Shown here: positions 44,626 through 55,062 of the stretch, in pieces | How positions within the stretch are numbered: the first letter of the stretch is position 1 | Layout: each line of letters begins with the position of its first letter | Origin: Xanthostigma xanthostigma | Lineage: Eukaryota > Arthropoda > Insecta > Raphidioptera > Raphidiidae | Reading direction: 5' to 3' | DNA length: 64,000 nt | Assembly: GCA_963575645.1 (NCBI GenBank) | Contig: OY754471.1 | Span: 31,752,401 to 31,816,400 of the forward strand | Notes under the pieces: model-generated | Database searches by the model: none | What the model was told of the DNA's origin: nothing | The model's input: only the letters and a program-made list of their open reading frames with translations | Position numbers and translations under genes: made by a program

Positions 44626-46679
44626 CAGTAAAACGTGTATTTAATTGAGCTATTAATGTGTCTAGTATATTATTGAAAATCTCAATTTTAAATATTTCTT
44701 CTCTGTTTGGAAATCGGTAATCAGCAGCTAACTCATCAAAATGTTTTTTAACTTTCCTTTGCCTTTTTCTTGAAAATAGGTATCTATACCATATTTTCTT
44801 ACAGTTTCACTGGCTTTGCACTTGAATAATTCGAAATCATTTCTATAAATTTGAAACTTTGCTTTGGTCTCTGCTAAAGCTTTACTTGCCTCGCTCAAAT
44901 TGATGTCGCATTTTTGTAAAGTTTTGGTTGCATAATTGATGTCATTCAATACACTGTGCATGAATTCGCAAAGCAACACGAACTCGAAATTTAGCATTTT
45001 TGTTTTAATACTCTCTGCTTCACTACGCTCATCTTTATTAGGACTCTTTAGAACTATTTCTGTTAATGCTTTGATAATATCAAAGAAACGAAGTTTTATT
45101 GCAGATATCGTATTGACCCTACTGGACCATCTAGTCGGATTTAGTTTTTTTAGTGGTGTCCGATTCGCCAGTGAATTTTGACAGTAGATCCCAACGTTTG
45201 ATGCTTTTTCCGAAAAAGTTATACAAATCTTGCAACGTTGCGAAAAAATCTGTATTTCTGCATAACTGCGAACGGCATCATTTATCACCAAATTTAAATT
45301 ATGAGTGGCACAATGTACGTACTCCGCGTAAGGCTGGATATCCTTAATATGTTTTTGTACACCATTATACACACCTCTCGTCACACTGGCTCCATCATAA
45401 CCTTGCCCCAAACATTTTTTTTAAATCAATATTTTTGTCGATAAATAATGTAGTCACTTGGTTGACTAAATCTGCTGCGCCATGTTTGATGGCTGCATAA
45501 ATCCTATAAACACTTCTTTTACTTCTATATCAATTGGCTGTCCATTTTCCGATCTGGTTATTACTGCATACCTCACAACAATGCTTAGCTTATCTACCTT
45601 CGATATGTCATGTGTCGTATCCATTATGATGGCGAAAAACGGTGACGCCCTAATTTGTTCTAGTAGTTGGGTTTCGAGTTTGGTCCCCAAGCTCTCAATC
45701 ATTTCATTCTGAATTGTTGCACTCAGATATCTTGTAGATCCTAAAAACATAAATAAAAACACAATTTCAAAAAAGTCCTGATATTAAACAGTTAATAATT
45801 ATAAACAAAATAAAATGATAAAAAACTTAGAAATAATAATTATTACCTTTGGGCATATCCAAAACTTGTCGCAAAATGTGATCATATCGGGCGACAAGCT
45901 CTACAAAGGACAGAAAATTTCCATGGTAACCTGCCTGACTTATTCCAAAATGATGCTTCTTTGCGAATTTCATTTTCAAGTTCCTTGTCGATAGTATTAG
46001 TATCATTTTTTCCAAAATTCATACACTGCACATGCTTCCGTATGGTCACTCGAACAACTGTGTTGTTTAATTCTTTCTGATAAATGCTTCCAATCCCGAA
46101 TTCCCGTACACCAAACACTATTCCTTTGTGAAGCAAATAACAAGCAGGGTTGACAATAGGCAGCGTCTAGTATTTTGGAATAATACAACCAAAAACGATT
46201 AACTGGTCCACATTTAGAACTTGAAACGTAGTACGATTTTGAAAAACACCTATTGTTCTGGTTGATGTCTGTTGGAAAAGGTCCTGAAGGCTGTAAAGGC
46301 CCCATATCAAGAATTTGACGTTTTTCGTTATCACTTAATATTATGTTCGTGAAGTTTCCCAAGTCATAAGAAGATTTATCGTACACATTTTCGAAAAATG
46401 TAGAGGTCTGTGGTTCTTCCAAATTCTCCGCTCTTATGTGTGTCATGCAAACATTATCCACGTTCACATGATCGGCGACGGAGGTATCTCCAACTGCAAT
46501 AATTGTCGAATCTTCTTCAGTAGGCACACATTATTTGAGTCACTATCAATAGAAATATTTTGTCCAGAAATACTTGCAGAAGGCTGACTAAAAAACTTGT
46601 CAATTTTGGGCAGTTTTTGTTTACTATATTCTCTTTCTTGGCGTTTAAATGCACCACTGGGTTTCTTCTTTTTGTCCAT
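44625..46679 (-). pseudogene. hAT transposase (TTF zinc finger type), truncated and frameshifted
   Basis: This is a ZMYM1-like hAT transposase. From right to left: a lysine-rich start (MDKKKKPSGAFKRQERE, ATG at 46679); a frameshift near 46525; the TTF zinc finger (FWLYYSKILDAAYCQPCLLF, then SERIKQHSCSSDHTEAC) at about 46200-46020; a frameshift near 46000-45900; and a 106-nt intron (45846-45741) that keeps the frame between MPKG and STRYLS. The first catalytic aspartate is in IIMDTTHDISKVD (about 45620), followed by a frameshift near 45480. The second aspartate is in GQGYDGASV at about 45400, then HCATHNLNLVIND. The reading stops being hAT at about 44625 (RFTGMSA), where gypsy B RNase H begins. 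The C-terminal dimerisation region and the catalytic glutamate are missing. Confidence 0.88.
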
Positions 46680-46852
46680 AATTGTGCTCGAGTAGGTACT
46701 TACTGTTCACTGACGACGTTAAAAGTAAAAGGAAGGAGAAACGTAATGATACGCTACAAGATGTCGTTGGGGAATCCCCGGCATTTTTTTCACGATATTT
46801 CGCGTTATTCAATGAGTAGCCGAAATCTATAGATTTGACACAATTTATTGAC

Positions 46853-46915
46853 GTAACGGACATCAATATGAGTGGTACTAAAATTTTTTGTACCAGTCAT
46901 ATTGATGTTCGTTAC
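46853..46915. repeat. 26-bp-arm hairpin
   Basis: gtaacggacatcaatatgag continues to ggtac and pairs with gtaccagtcatattgatg...cgttac, with two mismatches and an 11-nt loop. It lies between the hAT start and a plus-strand open frame and may mark an element end. Confidence 0.8.
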
Positions 46916-47086
46916 AAATTCATCGAGGTAGAGCATGTTTCCAGCTCAAACCCCCGCCTGTACTATGATTTTCAAACATTTCTAAATACGTCACACGATG
47001 ACTACGAAAACTATTTCATGAGTGTCTCCACCAACCCAAGCTTGGCCGGAGCTGACGAGCATGCTTTGATTAATTTTCACATGTGA
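46908..47086 (+). other. Unrecognised short open frame
   Basis: The frame continues from 46835 through the hairpin to a stop at 47084-47086. The non-hairpin part (VRYKFIEVEHVSSSNPRLYY, then SLAGADEHALINFHM) is less AT-rich than its surroundings and has a protein-like composition. I do not recognise it. It could be an exon scrap or part of a lost gene. No splice sites could be confirmed. Confidence 0.3.
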
Positions 47087-47145
47087 AACCATATTATGTA
47101 ATCACTAATCATGCAAACGAATAGCAAATATCATAATATTTAATA

Positions 47146-47172
47146 CTAGCCGTTACCCGAAAGCAATGACAC
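47146..47172 (-). repeat. Helitron-like 3' terminus, minus strand
   Basis: Read on the minus strand: gtcattgctttcgggtaacg then gCTAG followed by T, a CTAG-terminated Helitron end. The 5' TC end was not located. Confidence 0.4.
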
Positions 47173-47257
47173 AATTGACAGTATTTTTTTTATTTATAAC
47201 ATACTCATCAATTATAGTTAATAAATGTATAATATATATTCATATATAATAAATATT

Positions 47258-47533
47258 TTATTTTGAAGTAAAATATTTCATTATTGCTTTTCTACCTTTG
47301 TAGAGAGCATGTATTCCAAGTGTACCCGGTACCACCAAACGAACAGCGTACTCAATGTCCCTGCTCGTTATCGTTGCATGATTCCCATTCTGACATAAAA
47401 TCCGCGTTTCAATCATGATTCTCTGGTACATGTCCTCTAAGAAGTGTTTCATGATATTCATAGCGTTGGTCGATATTTCAAGCTCCGGATGAATTGCTTG
47501 TAATAATCGATAAATATGAATCGGAAAAATTAA
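47258..47533 (-). CDS. Divergent histone H2B-like protein, C-terminal exon
   Basis: H2B pairs with H2A in the nucleosome. The frame runs from an acceptor-like site (ttctaacctaaacatag, exon from 47533) to a stop at 47258 and covers 91 residues, the whole H2B histone fold plus the C-terminal helix. Landmarks in order: IHIYRLLQAIHPELEIST (alpha-1), AMNIMKHFLEDMYQRI (alpha-2), ATITSRDIEYAVRLVVPGTL (alpha-3) and RKAIMKYFTSK at the end, the canonical H2B terminus, with the lysine equivalent to the ubiquitinated one kept. It differs from bulk H2B at many positions, including the usually fixed SRLAHYNKRS region (here CQNGNHAT). The N-terminal tail must be on another exon, which I did not find. An intron and strong divergence suggest a specialised (for example germline) variant, or an old degenerating copy with no frame break. 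Confidence 0.8.
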   Translation of the reverse strand, partial: LIFPIHIYRLLQAIHPELEISTNAMNIMKHFLEDMYQRIMIETRILCQNGNHATITSRDIEYAVRLVVPGTLGIHALYKGRKAIMKYFTSK

Positions 47534-47753
47534 CTATGTTTAGGTTAGAATTTTGCGTAATCTACTAGTCTTAATAAATCATGAGATTTAAGAAAAAAAA
47601 TATTTACTGTCTTATTATTACAATGGCTAATAATAATCTTTACGATTAAATTCCAGTATACAGCATATTTTTTCACTGAATTAGTGAAAGTATAATATTA
47701 AGCGATTATCGTCATAATATTTTAGAAGGCTTATTATACAAGAAAAATTTAAA

Positions 47754-47815
47754 TGTCACTGTCGGGACTTGAACCCAAAACAACCAATTTCGCGTTGGCT
47801 GAGTTACATTACTCT
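47754..47815 (-). repeat. tRNA-derived fragment (B-box region)
   Basis: The minus-strand phrase gggttcaagtcccgacagtg is a good T-arm, and is nearly identical to the phrase at 12073. The upstream part (aactcagccaacgcgaaatt) has tRNA-like wording but does not fold into a full tRNA. Confidence 0.45.
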
Positions 47816-48221
47816 ACAGTAGAGTCTTTCAACTGTATTAATACAGTCGCAGTACCGACTAAACTCAATCAACAATCCCACAAAAGTATAGATTATTGTA
47901 TAGTTAATAAAAAAACTATCGGTATATATAAATAAACAATAAAATATTTTTAAAAAAGAGACAAGAAAATATTACATTTATAAAGTATCGAAATTCGAAC
48001 TCATAGCCGATTAAAATATATTTATATCATAATAGTATCACAAAAAAGTGATGCTTCGCCATAGTCGTCATCATCGTCACTGCTCTCATTATCATAGCCG
48101 TCATTATAGTCGTTGTCATCGTTTCCTACAGTGTTTTCATTGTCTAATACTGTCACAAAATAAAAATTATCGTAATTTGGTAAATTGTTCTATTTAAATT
48201 TTTTTTGATTAATATTTTACC

Positions 48222-48270
48222 TTTTATATTAATATCGGCAACTGATGATGGAAATTGTTCTCCAATAAAC
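48222..48270 (-). repeat. Gypsy A-type fragment
   Basis: tatattaatatcggcaactg then atgatggaaattgttctcca matches 39085-39133 of gypsy A almost exactly. It is a 49-bp scrap of the protease-RT linker region. Confidence 0.75.
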
Positions 48271-48339
48271 TAACTAACGCAATTTACGCACATAGGTGGT
48301 ATTACTAAAATTCTCTCGATCTCTGGCGACCTCCCTACA

Positions 48340-48390
48340 GAAGCTTCGCGACCCCCCAGGGGGTCGCGACCCACAGGTTGAAAAACACTG
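48340..48390. repeat. hAT-type terminal fragment with perfect hairpin
   Basis: An 11-bp perfect stem, tcgcgaccccc / gggggtcgcga (48346-48369), is followed by cccacaggttgaaaaacactg. From memory, the last phrase is the inverse of a hAT terminus (CAGTGTTTTTCAACCTGTGG). The other end was not identified. Confidence 0.65.
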
Positions 48391-48589
48391 ATTTAGAGTG
48401 ACTCCGTATATTTCTTTGTTTCTGAGTTTCTTTGTTTCTATTCTTCTTTGTATCAAATCTTGGGACAGCTTTTTCAACTACTTTCCGTTATCCGATTGAG
48501 TTGAAATTTTGCACACGTATGAAGTTTCGATGACAATACAATATTATAATGACTAACTGACCGCTCCGGCTTTCTTCCGGATGCAAATT

Positions 48590-48900
48590 AAACTACAAAC
48601 TTGAAAATAAATATATGTAAAGAAACTTTGAAGTTAAACGATTTGATTGTACAATCGATAATGTACTAAAAACTAGAAAATAAATATAAGTCCCCATAGG
48701 GGACTTTGGTTGAACTAAAATAAAATCGTGGGGACATTTAGTATAAAACTTTCATTTGTTTGAGATTGGAAATCATATTTAGCTTTCGACTGTCTTCTTT
48801 GACCATAATGTAAGTTTAAATGACCCCTACGATATTATTTTAGTTTAATTAAAGCTCCGTATTTATTTTCTAGTTTTAGTACATTATCAAAAATCTTGGA
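48590..48900. repeat. Dispersed repeat with inverted ends, copy 2
   Basis: Homologous to 22930-23245. The left part (acaatcgataatgtactaaa, ctagaaaataaata) is the inverse of the right part (tatttattttctagttttag, tacattat). It is non-coding. Confidence 0.75.
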
Positions 48901-48909
48901 AACTGAAAA

Positions 48910-51086
48910 TTGGGTATTTTATAGGATGTACTAAAAAAATGCAATATATATGTATATCAAACACAATGATATTATGATTCGAGTAACTGTTAAAATTCGC
49001 TGGTTCTCGTTATTAACATAATCTGAATGGAATAGAATAAAATAAGGATAGAATAATTTTTTTATTAAAAAATCATATATAATACATAAATATATTTTTG
49101 CTACTAAAGGTAATCCTGTGGCCGTAGCGAGATCACATACTTGTCATAATAACTTTCATTAATATTTTAATATATAAACTGCTATTATGGATACTACCTG
49201 AAAAAATTTTGATAGTAATTTGAATTTCTAAGCGACAATACTGACTGTCCATAGGTACAATGTTCTGTTGGCTAATAGATGTAAAGGGACATAACATACA
49301 CACACAAGCCTGTGTCACAAAGCAACAATTTAATATAACCAGTAAAACTACGGGTATCTCTCTACAACACGTTATCGGTATCACCAAACTACGTAGAATG
49401 ACGTACCTACCTAAAATATCGATGGTGTTCTTCTAAAAACAAGATCGTTTTTGCACATCAACGGGATATATACTCGTAGTTAGCCGTATAAGGCTGTCCG
49501 CACACGAGGCAACACAAAAGCTGTCACTTCCTAGGTAAATTAATGGGGATCCGTCAACGGATCAATCGTCTGGCAGCGAGCGTCAATACCGAAACCCGAT
49601 TCGTCATGGTGTGGATAGACTACTTACATCTAGCACCCGCATACGGTTTTTTAAGGACTTTCCTGCAAGCCTCCCTTTTTGGCTTCGTAAAAAGCACCGT
49701 TGCCTAAAACCCATCTTCGCTAAACTCTCCCACTGTGAGAACGTCTGCTCCTGCGAGAAACAACACCTTTTGATTGTATAAAATAAATAAATAAGCCATA
49801 TCAATATAAAATAAATTTGAAAAAATATAATTAAATATAATATGAAATATAGAAAAAACAAATACAATAGTGGAATCTAACGGGATAGAACCAGCTGTAT
49901 CCATTCATTTTTAATTTTATAGTATCGTCTATAATATTAGATAACAATATGATACTCTGCCGAATCGAGAAAATCGAAAGTAATGCTACCAACGGGGTAA
50001 TATGAAAGCAAGCTATCGGCGATATACTCGACTTGCGTGATCTGAACGGCATGTTGCAGGTCGCTGTGTCGCGACAGAGCGTCCTGCAAGGAAGCGCAAT
50101 CTGCGCAACATGTTATTAATAAATATTATATAGCCCATAAGGCATTGAATATCAAAGTGGGTACTGTGTTTTATATGATTTGGCTCTCACGGGGTATTGC
50201 CGAAAATACATGACAATATTATAACTATAGAGTTAAGTATATATATATTTTTTTATTTAATTTGCGTCCTGTTAGTAATCAGTCTATGCAGACTATATAA
50301 ACTAACACGATGATGGACTAGTCACTAATGGCAAGAGTGAGATGTCGCTCAATGGCGGCATTCAACGCAGTTCACTAAATTAAACTATGTCTGGTAAGTC
50401 GAGTACATGATGTCTTTTTAGTCTTTGTATTATGGTGCGATTGTCTAATAAATTTGTGGCAAGCTAATTGGGATGATTCTGCAGTCTATCCTCTCGTTTG
50501 GTGCTGAGGCATCGGATTTCTACTTTAACAGTTAGTATCATTAGGTCGCGGTGAAGGGTGTCTTTGGTAACGTACTATAGTGCATCTACTATCATGCGCA
50601 CTGCGCAGTGTGGTTACCTGAATTGTAGCGACTAGCGATGCTTGACTTACTAGCTGTACCCCATGATTATTGAATTCCATACGTCCACATTGGTTTTACG
50701 ATGACTTTTTTTAATTAACGGGAGTCGGCTTGTCATCGGGAACACCGCAGACCCTTATTAGCCCAGGATTATTAGATTAAATTTAGCCAAAGATGTGAAA
50801 TGCGTTATAACCAGCTGAATTTTTGTACATTTATTCTGTATAGGGTACTGAATCATTATTTAAAACTCCCCATCCCTCCCCAGCTTGCATCCTAAGATAT
50901 ACAGGATGTTAGGGGGAATTTCGATTTTAGGTGGGATTCGAATCAAAATTAAAATTTGAACATTTTATATGACTCGGTCAGCTTATTGTCAATCAGTAAC
51001 TAAGCTGCATATGCATGGCCGATTAGTAAAAGAGCGTAAAATATAAAATAAATGAATATTTATTACTTATTATAAAAAGATCACAT
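48910..51086. other. Spacer, nothing recognised
   Basis: No gene or bounded element is recognised over 2.2 kb. Open frames near 49133-50052 on the minus strand lack recognisable domains. Confidence 0.4.
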
Positions 51087-51094
51087 ATTCAATC

Positions 51095-51594
51095 TAGGGT
51101 TGGGTAACTCAGATCTGAACCGGTTCAAAGAGCCGGCTCCGACAGAAGATCCGTGAGAGCCGGCTCACTTTTTTATGAAGCGACGGCTCAATGGATCCGC
51201 ATAACTCAGTGAAACACTTAACACACAGAAGCACTGTCAGCTCAAATGACTCATTCATCATAATATGTCTGGCTATACGCACAGGCGGTACAGCTTATTA
51301 CAATATTTTACTTAAGTCACAACTATTTAAGGTATTGTATTGCATATTGTAATATGCTTTCTGTACCATAGCAAGTAGCAACCTGTAAAACCCCGCCTTA
51401 TAATATGTGAGTCAGTCACTGGCATAATATTAGGTGATATGATTGACTTGACTCAACTAACTCAGTAGCTCAGTTGACTCGAATAACATATTCAGAACTC
51501 GGCTCTTTTTGAACCGGTTCAGGGAGCCGGCTCACATACGGGATCCAGATGCAAAGATGTAGATCACTAAAAAGACCCGTTTATCTCATCTCTA
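51095..51594. mobile_element. hAT MITE with 8-bp target duplication
   Basis: The element is 500 bp, from tagggttgggtaactcagat to tctcatctcta, flanked by attcaatc (51087-51094 and 51595-51602). The sub-terminal regions contain inverted gaaccggttcaaagagccgg / gaaccggttcagggagccgg blocks. The insertion duplicated the last codons of the neighbouring pseudogene: the TGA at 51597-51599 lies in the duplication. Confidence 0.92.
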
Positions 51595-51596
51595 AT

Positions 51597-52599
51597 TCAA
51601 TCATCATGTATAACATCAGGAGAATTTTCGCATGATTGACCAAGGCAATGGTGGCACATCGCCGAGCACATTAAGCCTGTTTTCCGACACTCACACCAGC
51701 GTTCGCACTCCTTCTTACAACCGCAGCTGATAAGATGTAGCAACTGATCAAGCGAAGGGGGCTGCTCTGTTGTTAGTGGAACTAAAGTTTGACCACGCTT
51801 TGTCCAACCCCATTCACAAGGTGGAACATCGTTTCTCATCCAGCGCTGCACTTGTAAATAGACTCGATACGAGTGCTGCCGAGTTGCAGCTTTAGTAGGT
51901 GGCAGAGATGAGAGCTGAAAATTATCCTTTAAAGTTTGCTTGGCAACTGTCTGTTTGTACAAATAGTACCTCAGCTCATCCAAATCAAGTTTAAGATTAG
52001 ATTTATTGTAGAGATGCAAAACAAATGCTTCCCCAGCTTGAGCTCGAAATGCTCGTGAATATGCATGATCAGTAATCATATGAGCAACAGCATTTTTTGC
52101 TTAAGTCGTAGCCTAAAGTTCTTCTATTCCACTACTCGACATAATATAGCCGACTGCGCCCAAGAATGACATGATCGTATGGAATCCACCTAGCAAAACA
52201 ACTGTATCCTTTAAATCATCGTTGGATGAGCTTGCTACTATATCCGTGGCTTTGGCATAATGGCTGATCGAAAGTAATGAAACAAGTATGTTGTTTAATT
52301 TTGTCACACTCAGATCGAGCATATTTCAATGCTGAATATATGCATGACATATTGCTGGGATCCAAGTTGATGAAAGGAAGAAATGTTACATCACTGATCT
52401 CATATTTACTCTCAGACTGCAGACCCACCTGCATGTAATCATTCCAACTAGGTACTGGAGACGGATAAAGCCAATATCCGGAAATCCACAGGTAGTTCAA
52501 AAATAAAGCTTGCATGGAAATGTTTTCATTTTTTAGTAAATCTACGTCTCGTACCTTGCCACTATCAAGCGAAAGATTACACAATAAACATTCATTCAT
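51597..52599 (-). pseudogene. Decayed member of an element-associated family with Cys-rich tail
   Basis: From ATG 52599 the frame reads LWISGYWLYPSPVPSWNDYM and FLPFINLDPSNMSCIY to ITFDQPL, where one base is missing (near 52250). It resumes as HYAKATDIVASSSNDDLKD, then VVLLGGFHTIMSFLGAVGYI and SGIEEL. Two in-frame stops follow (near 52113 and 52100, replacing an expected W and Y), and the reading continues AKNAVAHMITDHAYSRAFRA to the end. The C-terminus is cysteine-rich (LISCGCKKECERWCECRKTG, then CHHCLGQSCENS). I recognise this as a protein family repeated in arthropod genomes and probably mobile, but I cannot name its function. Three lesions make it a pseudogene. A GC-rich block with a hairpin lies upstream. 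Confidence 0.75.
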
Positions 52600-52639
52600 T
52601 GTTGCTTAAGATATCGCAACACAAGCAAAACGGAAGATC

Positions 52640-52910
52640 CAGATCACATGATTCACAGGTTATCACGGCGCTGTCGGTATATGCACGTAACGATCGTGGG
52701 GAGGGGTGGGGCCGTTGTATACGGTCACGCGTCATACCTAAAACCACAGAACAGTAATAGGTACTGTTCTGTGCCTAAAACAATGCCATCGGACGACTAA
52801 ATGTGCACTCTGACCGCCCCACACAGCGCGCGTAGGTTAGGGGGTGAGAAGGGGGCGGAGGGCTGTATCTCGAGACGCAAGCGGCGGAGGCGCGGGGAGT
52901 CTAGGAATAT
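52640..52910. other. GC-rich block upstream of the Cys-rich pseudogene, with hairpin
   Basis: Much GC-richer than the rest of the window (gaggggtggggccg, ggcggaggcgcggggag). It contains a perfect 12-bp hairpin at 52745-52773 (cacagaacagta / tactgttctgtg, 5-nt loop), flanked on both sides by cctaaaac. It lies 40-300 bp upstream of the pseudogene start on the minus strand and could be its old promoter or an element terminus. Confidence 0.5.
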
Positions 52911-53167
52911 TATTCGAGACGTTATTCTAAATACGTATGCAAGTTTTTAGCTGGTTATGAAGGATTTCATATCTAAAATCTAAAAATCCTGAGCTATATT
53001 GTACTATCTCCCAATCTCTTATATCACTCGGCCCAGTATCCTCGTTCCTTGCACTAGCTTGTGCAGTCCGCGGACTGGGTGATTGATATAATCTTCTGGA
53101 CTCATTCTACATTGTCCATAAATTATCTGTCTTCTACGATCCAAAATTCACACAGAATATGATAAGC

Positions 53168-54620
53168 TTACTCCTTATTGCACTGTCTGCACTTTAAGTC
53201 CCCGTTAAACGGTCTGATTCTTTGGAGGTGTCCTTTCAGGGCACAATGTCCTGCCAGGAAGCTTACCACGAGACGAAGATTGTTCCTACTGAGTTGAAGT
53301 AGTTCTTCATTAATCTTTCGGGATGGCCTTTTTATAAAAGTCTTGCCATGTTGCTGCCCAGAAATTTGTTTCCAGTACGTCTTGAGCTGATTTTTTATCC
53401 ATTCCCTTATTTGATCCCGTACTGTGCTTTTGGACACTCCCAGGGCAGATTCTGGGTCAATGTATGGAGTTAATGATCCTTTCCTCGCCAGCTCATCAGC
53501 TTTTTCGTTTCCTTCGATTCCTGAGTGTCCCGGCACCCACAGTAAAGTTACTTTGTTGTGTTCTATTGAGAGTTCCTCATTTCACTCTATACACAGGCTC
53601 CAGTTCCCTGCTCAGTTTTGGATCCATCTGAATATAGTCAGAGTGCCCATCGGCAAAAATTTTACTGACACATACTCTCCCCAAACTTTGTATATGGCTT
53701 CATTAGGCCTAGTCTAACACGTATTTCCTCTATGACTTTTCTTGATTTTGGGGCGTTTTCCCTCTAAATTTTCTGAAAGATGTCGTTTTGACGACATGTA
53801 AAAATTTATAGATACTGATAACATGAACCATTTAAAATGTCTGACACCTCGAATATTTCAAACATATTCGAGGTGTCAGTAATTTTAAATGGTTCATGTT
53901 ATTTGTCAGAGAACATTATTTTAGGGTTTTGGTTGAAGTTTTTAAGCTATCCAATTAAAAAACAAACAGTATCTATAAATTTTTACATGTCGTCAAAACG
54001 ACATCTTTCGGAAAATTTAGAGTGAAAACGCTCCAAAATCAAGAAAAGTCATAGAGGAAATAGGTGTCAGACTAGGCCTAATGAAGCCATATACAAAGTA
54101 TGGGGAGAGTATGTGTCAGTAAAATTTTTGCTGACGGGCACTCTGGCTAATACCAGTTGATCTCCCCGAGCGTGTCCCGGTAATCCGAATTATTCCATTC
54201 TCTTCGATGCGTGATTTTTACCTCAAAGTTCCTGTTAAATGTGTATTTGGGGATCTTGTGGTCCGTCTTTGAATCTTGCTAAGTTCAGCAATAGCGGTTC
54301 TTTGCTGGACCTTTGGCCACCACACCAGTGATGCATATATTGTCATGGGTCTAACCACTGTGCAATAAAGCCATTTTTGATTTTAGTCCCCATGATTTCC
54401 CATGTATGTATCAGTCTGACTGACATAAGTGTCGTCTCCGCTTTCCTTTTCACTCTTTTTAGCTGTTGGTTCCAGGTAAGTTTTGAGTTTAATATGACTC
54501 CTAGATACTTTACCTCTCCTGACAGTTTTATTTCTTCACACAACCCTCTATCTTTCTTCTTTTGGTGAAGGCTGTTATGTTTGATTTTGAAGGACTGATT
54601 TTAAGTCTTTCCTCTTCTAT
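53168..54620 (-). pseudogene. Non-LTR retrotransposon ORF2 3' end (RT thumb, RNase H), split
   Basis: On the minus strand, the first part (54620-54300) is the RT thumb with KLSGEVKYLGVILNSKL and RKAETTLMSVR. After a MITE (53637-54147), the RNase H domain begins with YSDGSKTEQGTGAC. A stop follows, then WVPGHSGIEGNEKADELAR (about 53540-53480). The C-terminus contains LSRNNLRLVVSFLAGHC and CRQCNKE. The combination of RT and a C-terminal RNase H suits the I/R1/LOA-type clades. Stops and the two inserted elements make it inactive. Confidence 0.85.
53637..54147. mobile_element. MITE with long inverted repeats, full copy
   Basis: The element is 511 bp with TIRs of about 190 bp. Left end gtcagagtgcccatcggcaa; right end is the inverse, finishing gggcactctggc. 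TA flanks both sides (53635-53636 and 54148-54149). The centre is a second palindrome (gacacctcgaata / tattcgaggtgtc). It interrupts the RNase H region of the non-LTR element. Partial copies lie at 57597-57738 and 61820-62007. Confidence 0.9.
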
Positions 54621-54627
54621 CCACCCG

Positions 54628-54814
54628 ACTAAAAATACAAAAGTTTTATTCCAAGAAAAATTACAAGAACTTGTAAAATTGACTCAGCAGATGTTGTCGA
54701 ATTGGCCCTTTTTTTTCAAACTAACCAAAAAATTGGTCAAATCGATAACATCTGCTAAGTCAATTTGACAATTTCTTGTAATTTTTCTTGAAATAAAACT
54801 TTTGTATTTTTAGT
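54628..54814. repeat. Foldback element
   Basis: The left arm (actaaaaatacaaaagtttt, then attccaagaaaaattacaag) pairs with the right arm (ttgtaatttttcttgaaata, then aaaacttttgtatttttagt). The centre pairs attggccc...ccaaaaaattgg loosely. It lies at the 5' side of the non-LTR fragment and probably truncated or interrupted it. Confidence 0.85.
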
Positions 54815-55045
54815 CGTGGAATCCGAATCTGCGATAAAAAATAAGGGTCCCTGTTTAACATTTCAAAGTTCCCCTCTTCCCTCAGGGGGGAGAGCGTGGA
54901 GAGGCGGGTTAATTTTTACATCAAAGTCTTTCCCCCATGGAACGATTTGACTTTGGTTCGAGATATTTTCCCCCATAGTGCTTACTTCTCGAGATATTTG
55001 GATGTGTCAGGGTAAAAACTCATCCGGTATATAATAAAATAAGAC
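54815..55045. other. Short spacer, nothing recognised
   Basis: No recognisable feature. Confidence 0.4.
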
Positions 55046-55062
55046 ACCTTGTTTTAATGATA

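Noticed and set aside
48274-48477. Minus-strand frame that could have been the H2B first exon
   Set aside because: Its sequence (CFSTCGSRPPGG) is a translation of the hAT-type terminal repeat with the GC hairpin, not a histone tail.
49604-50052. Overlapping minus-strand frames of 66-87 codons with hydrophobic runs
   Set aside because: Hydrophobic translation of AT-rich DNA, no conserved motif and no splice-site support.
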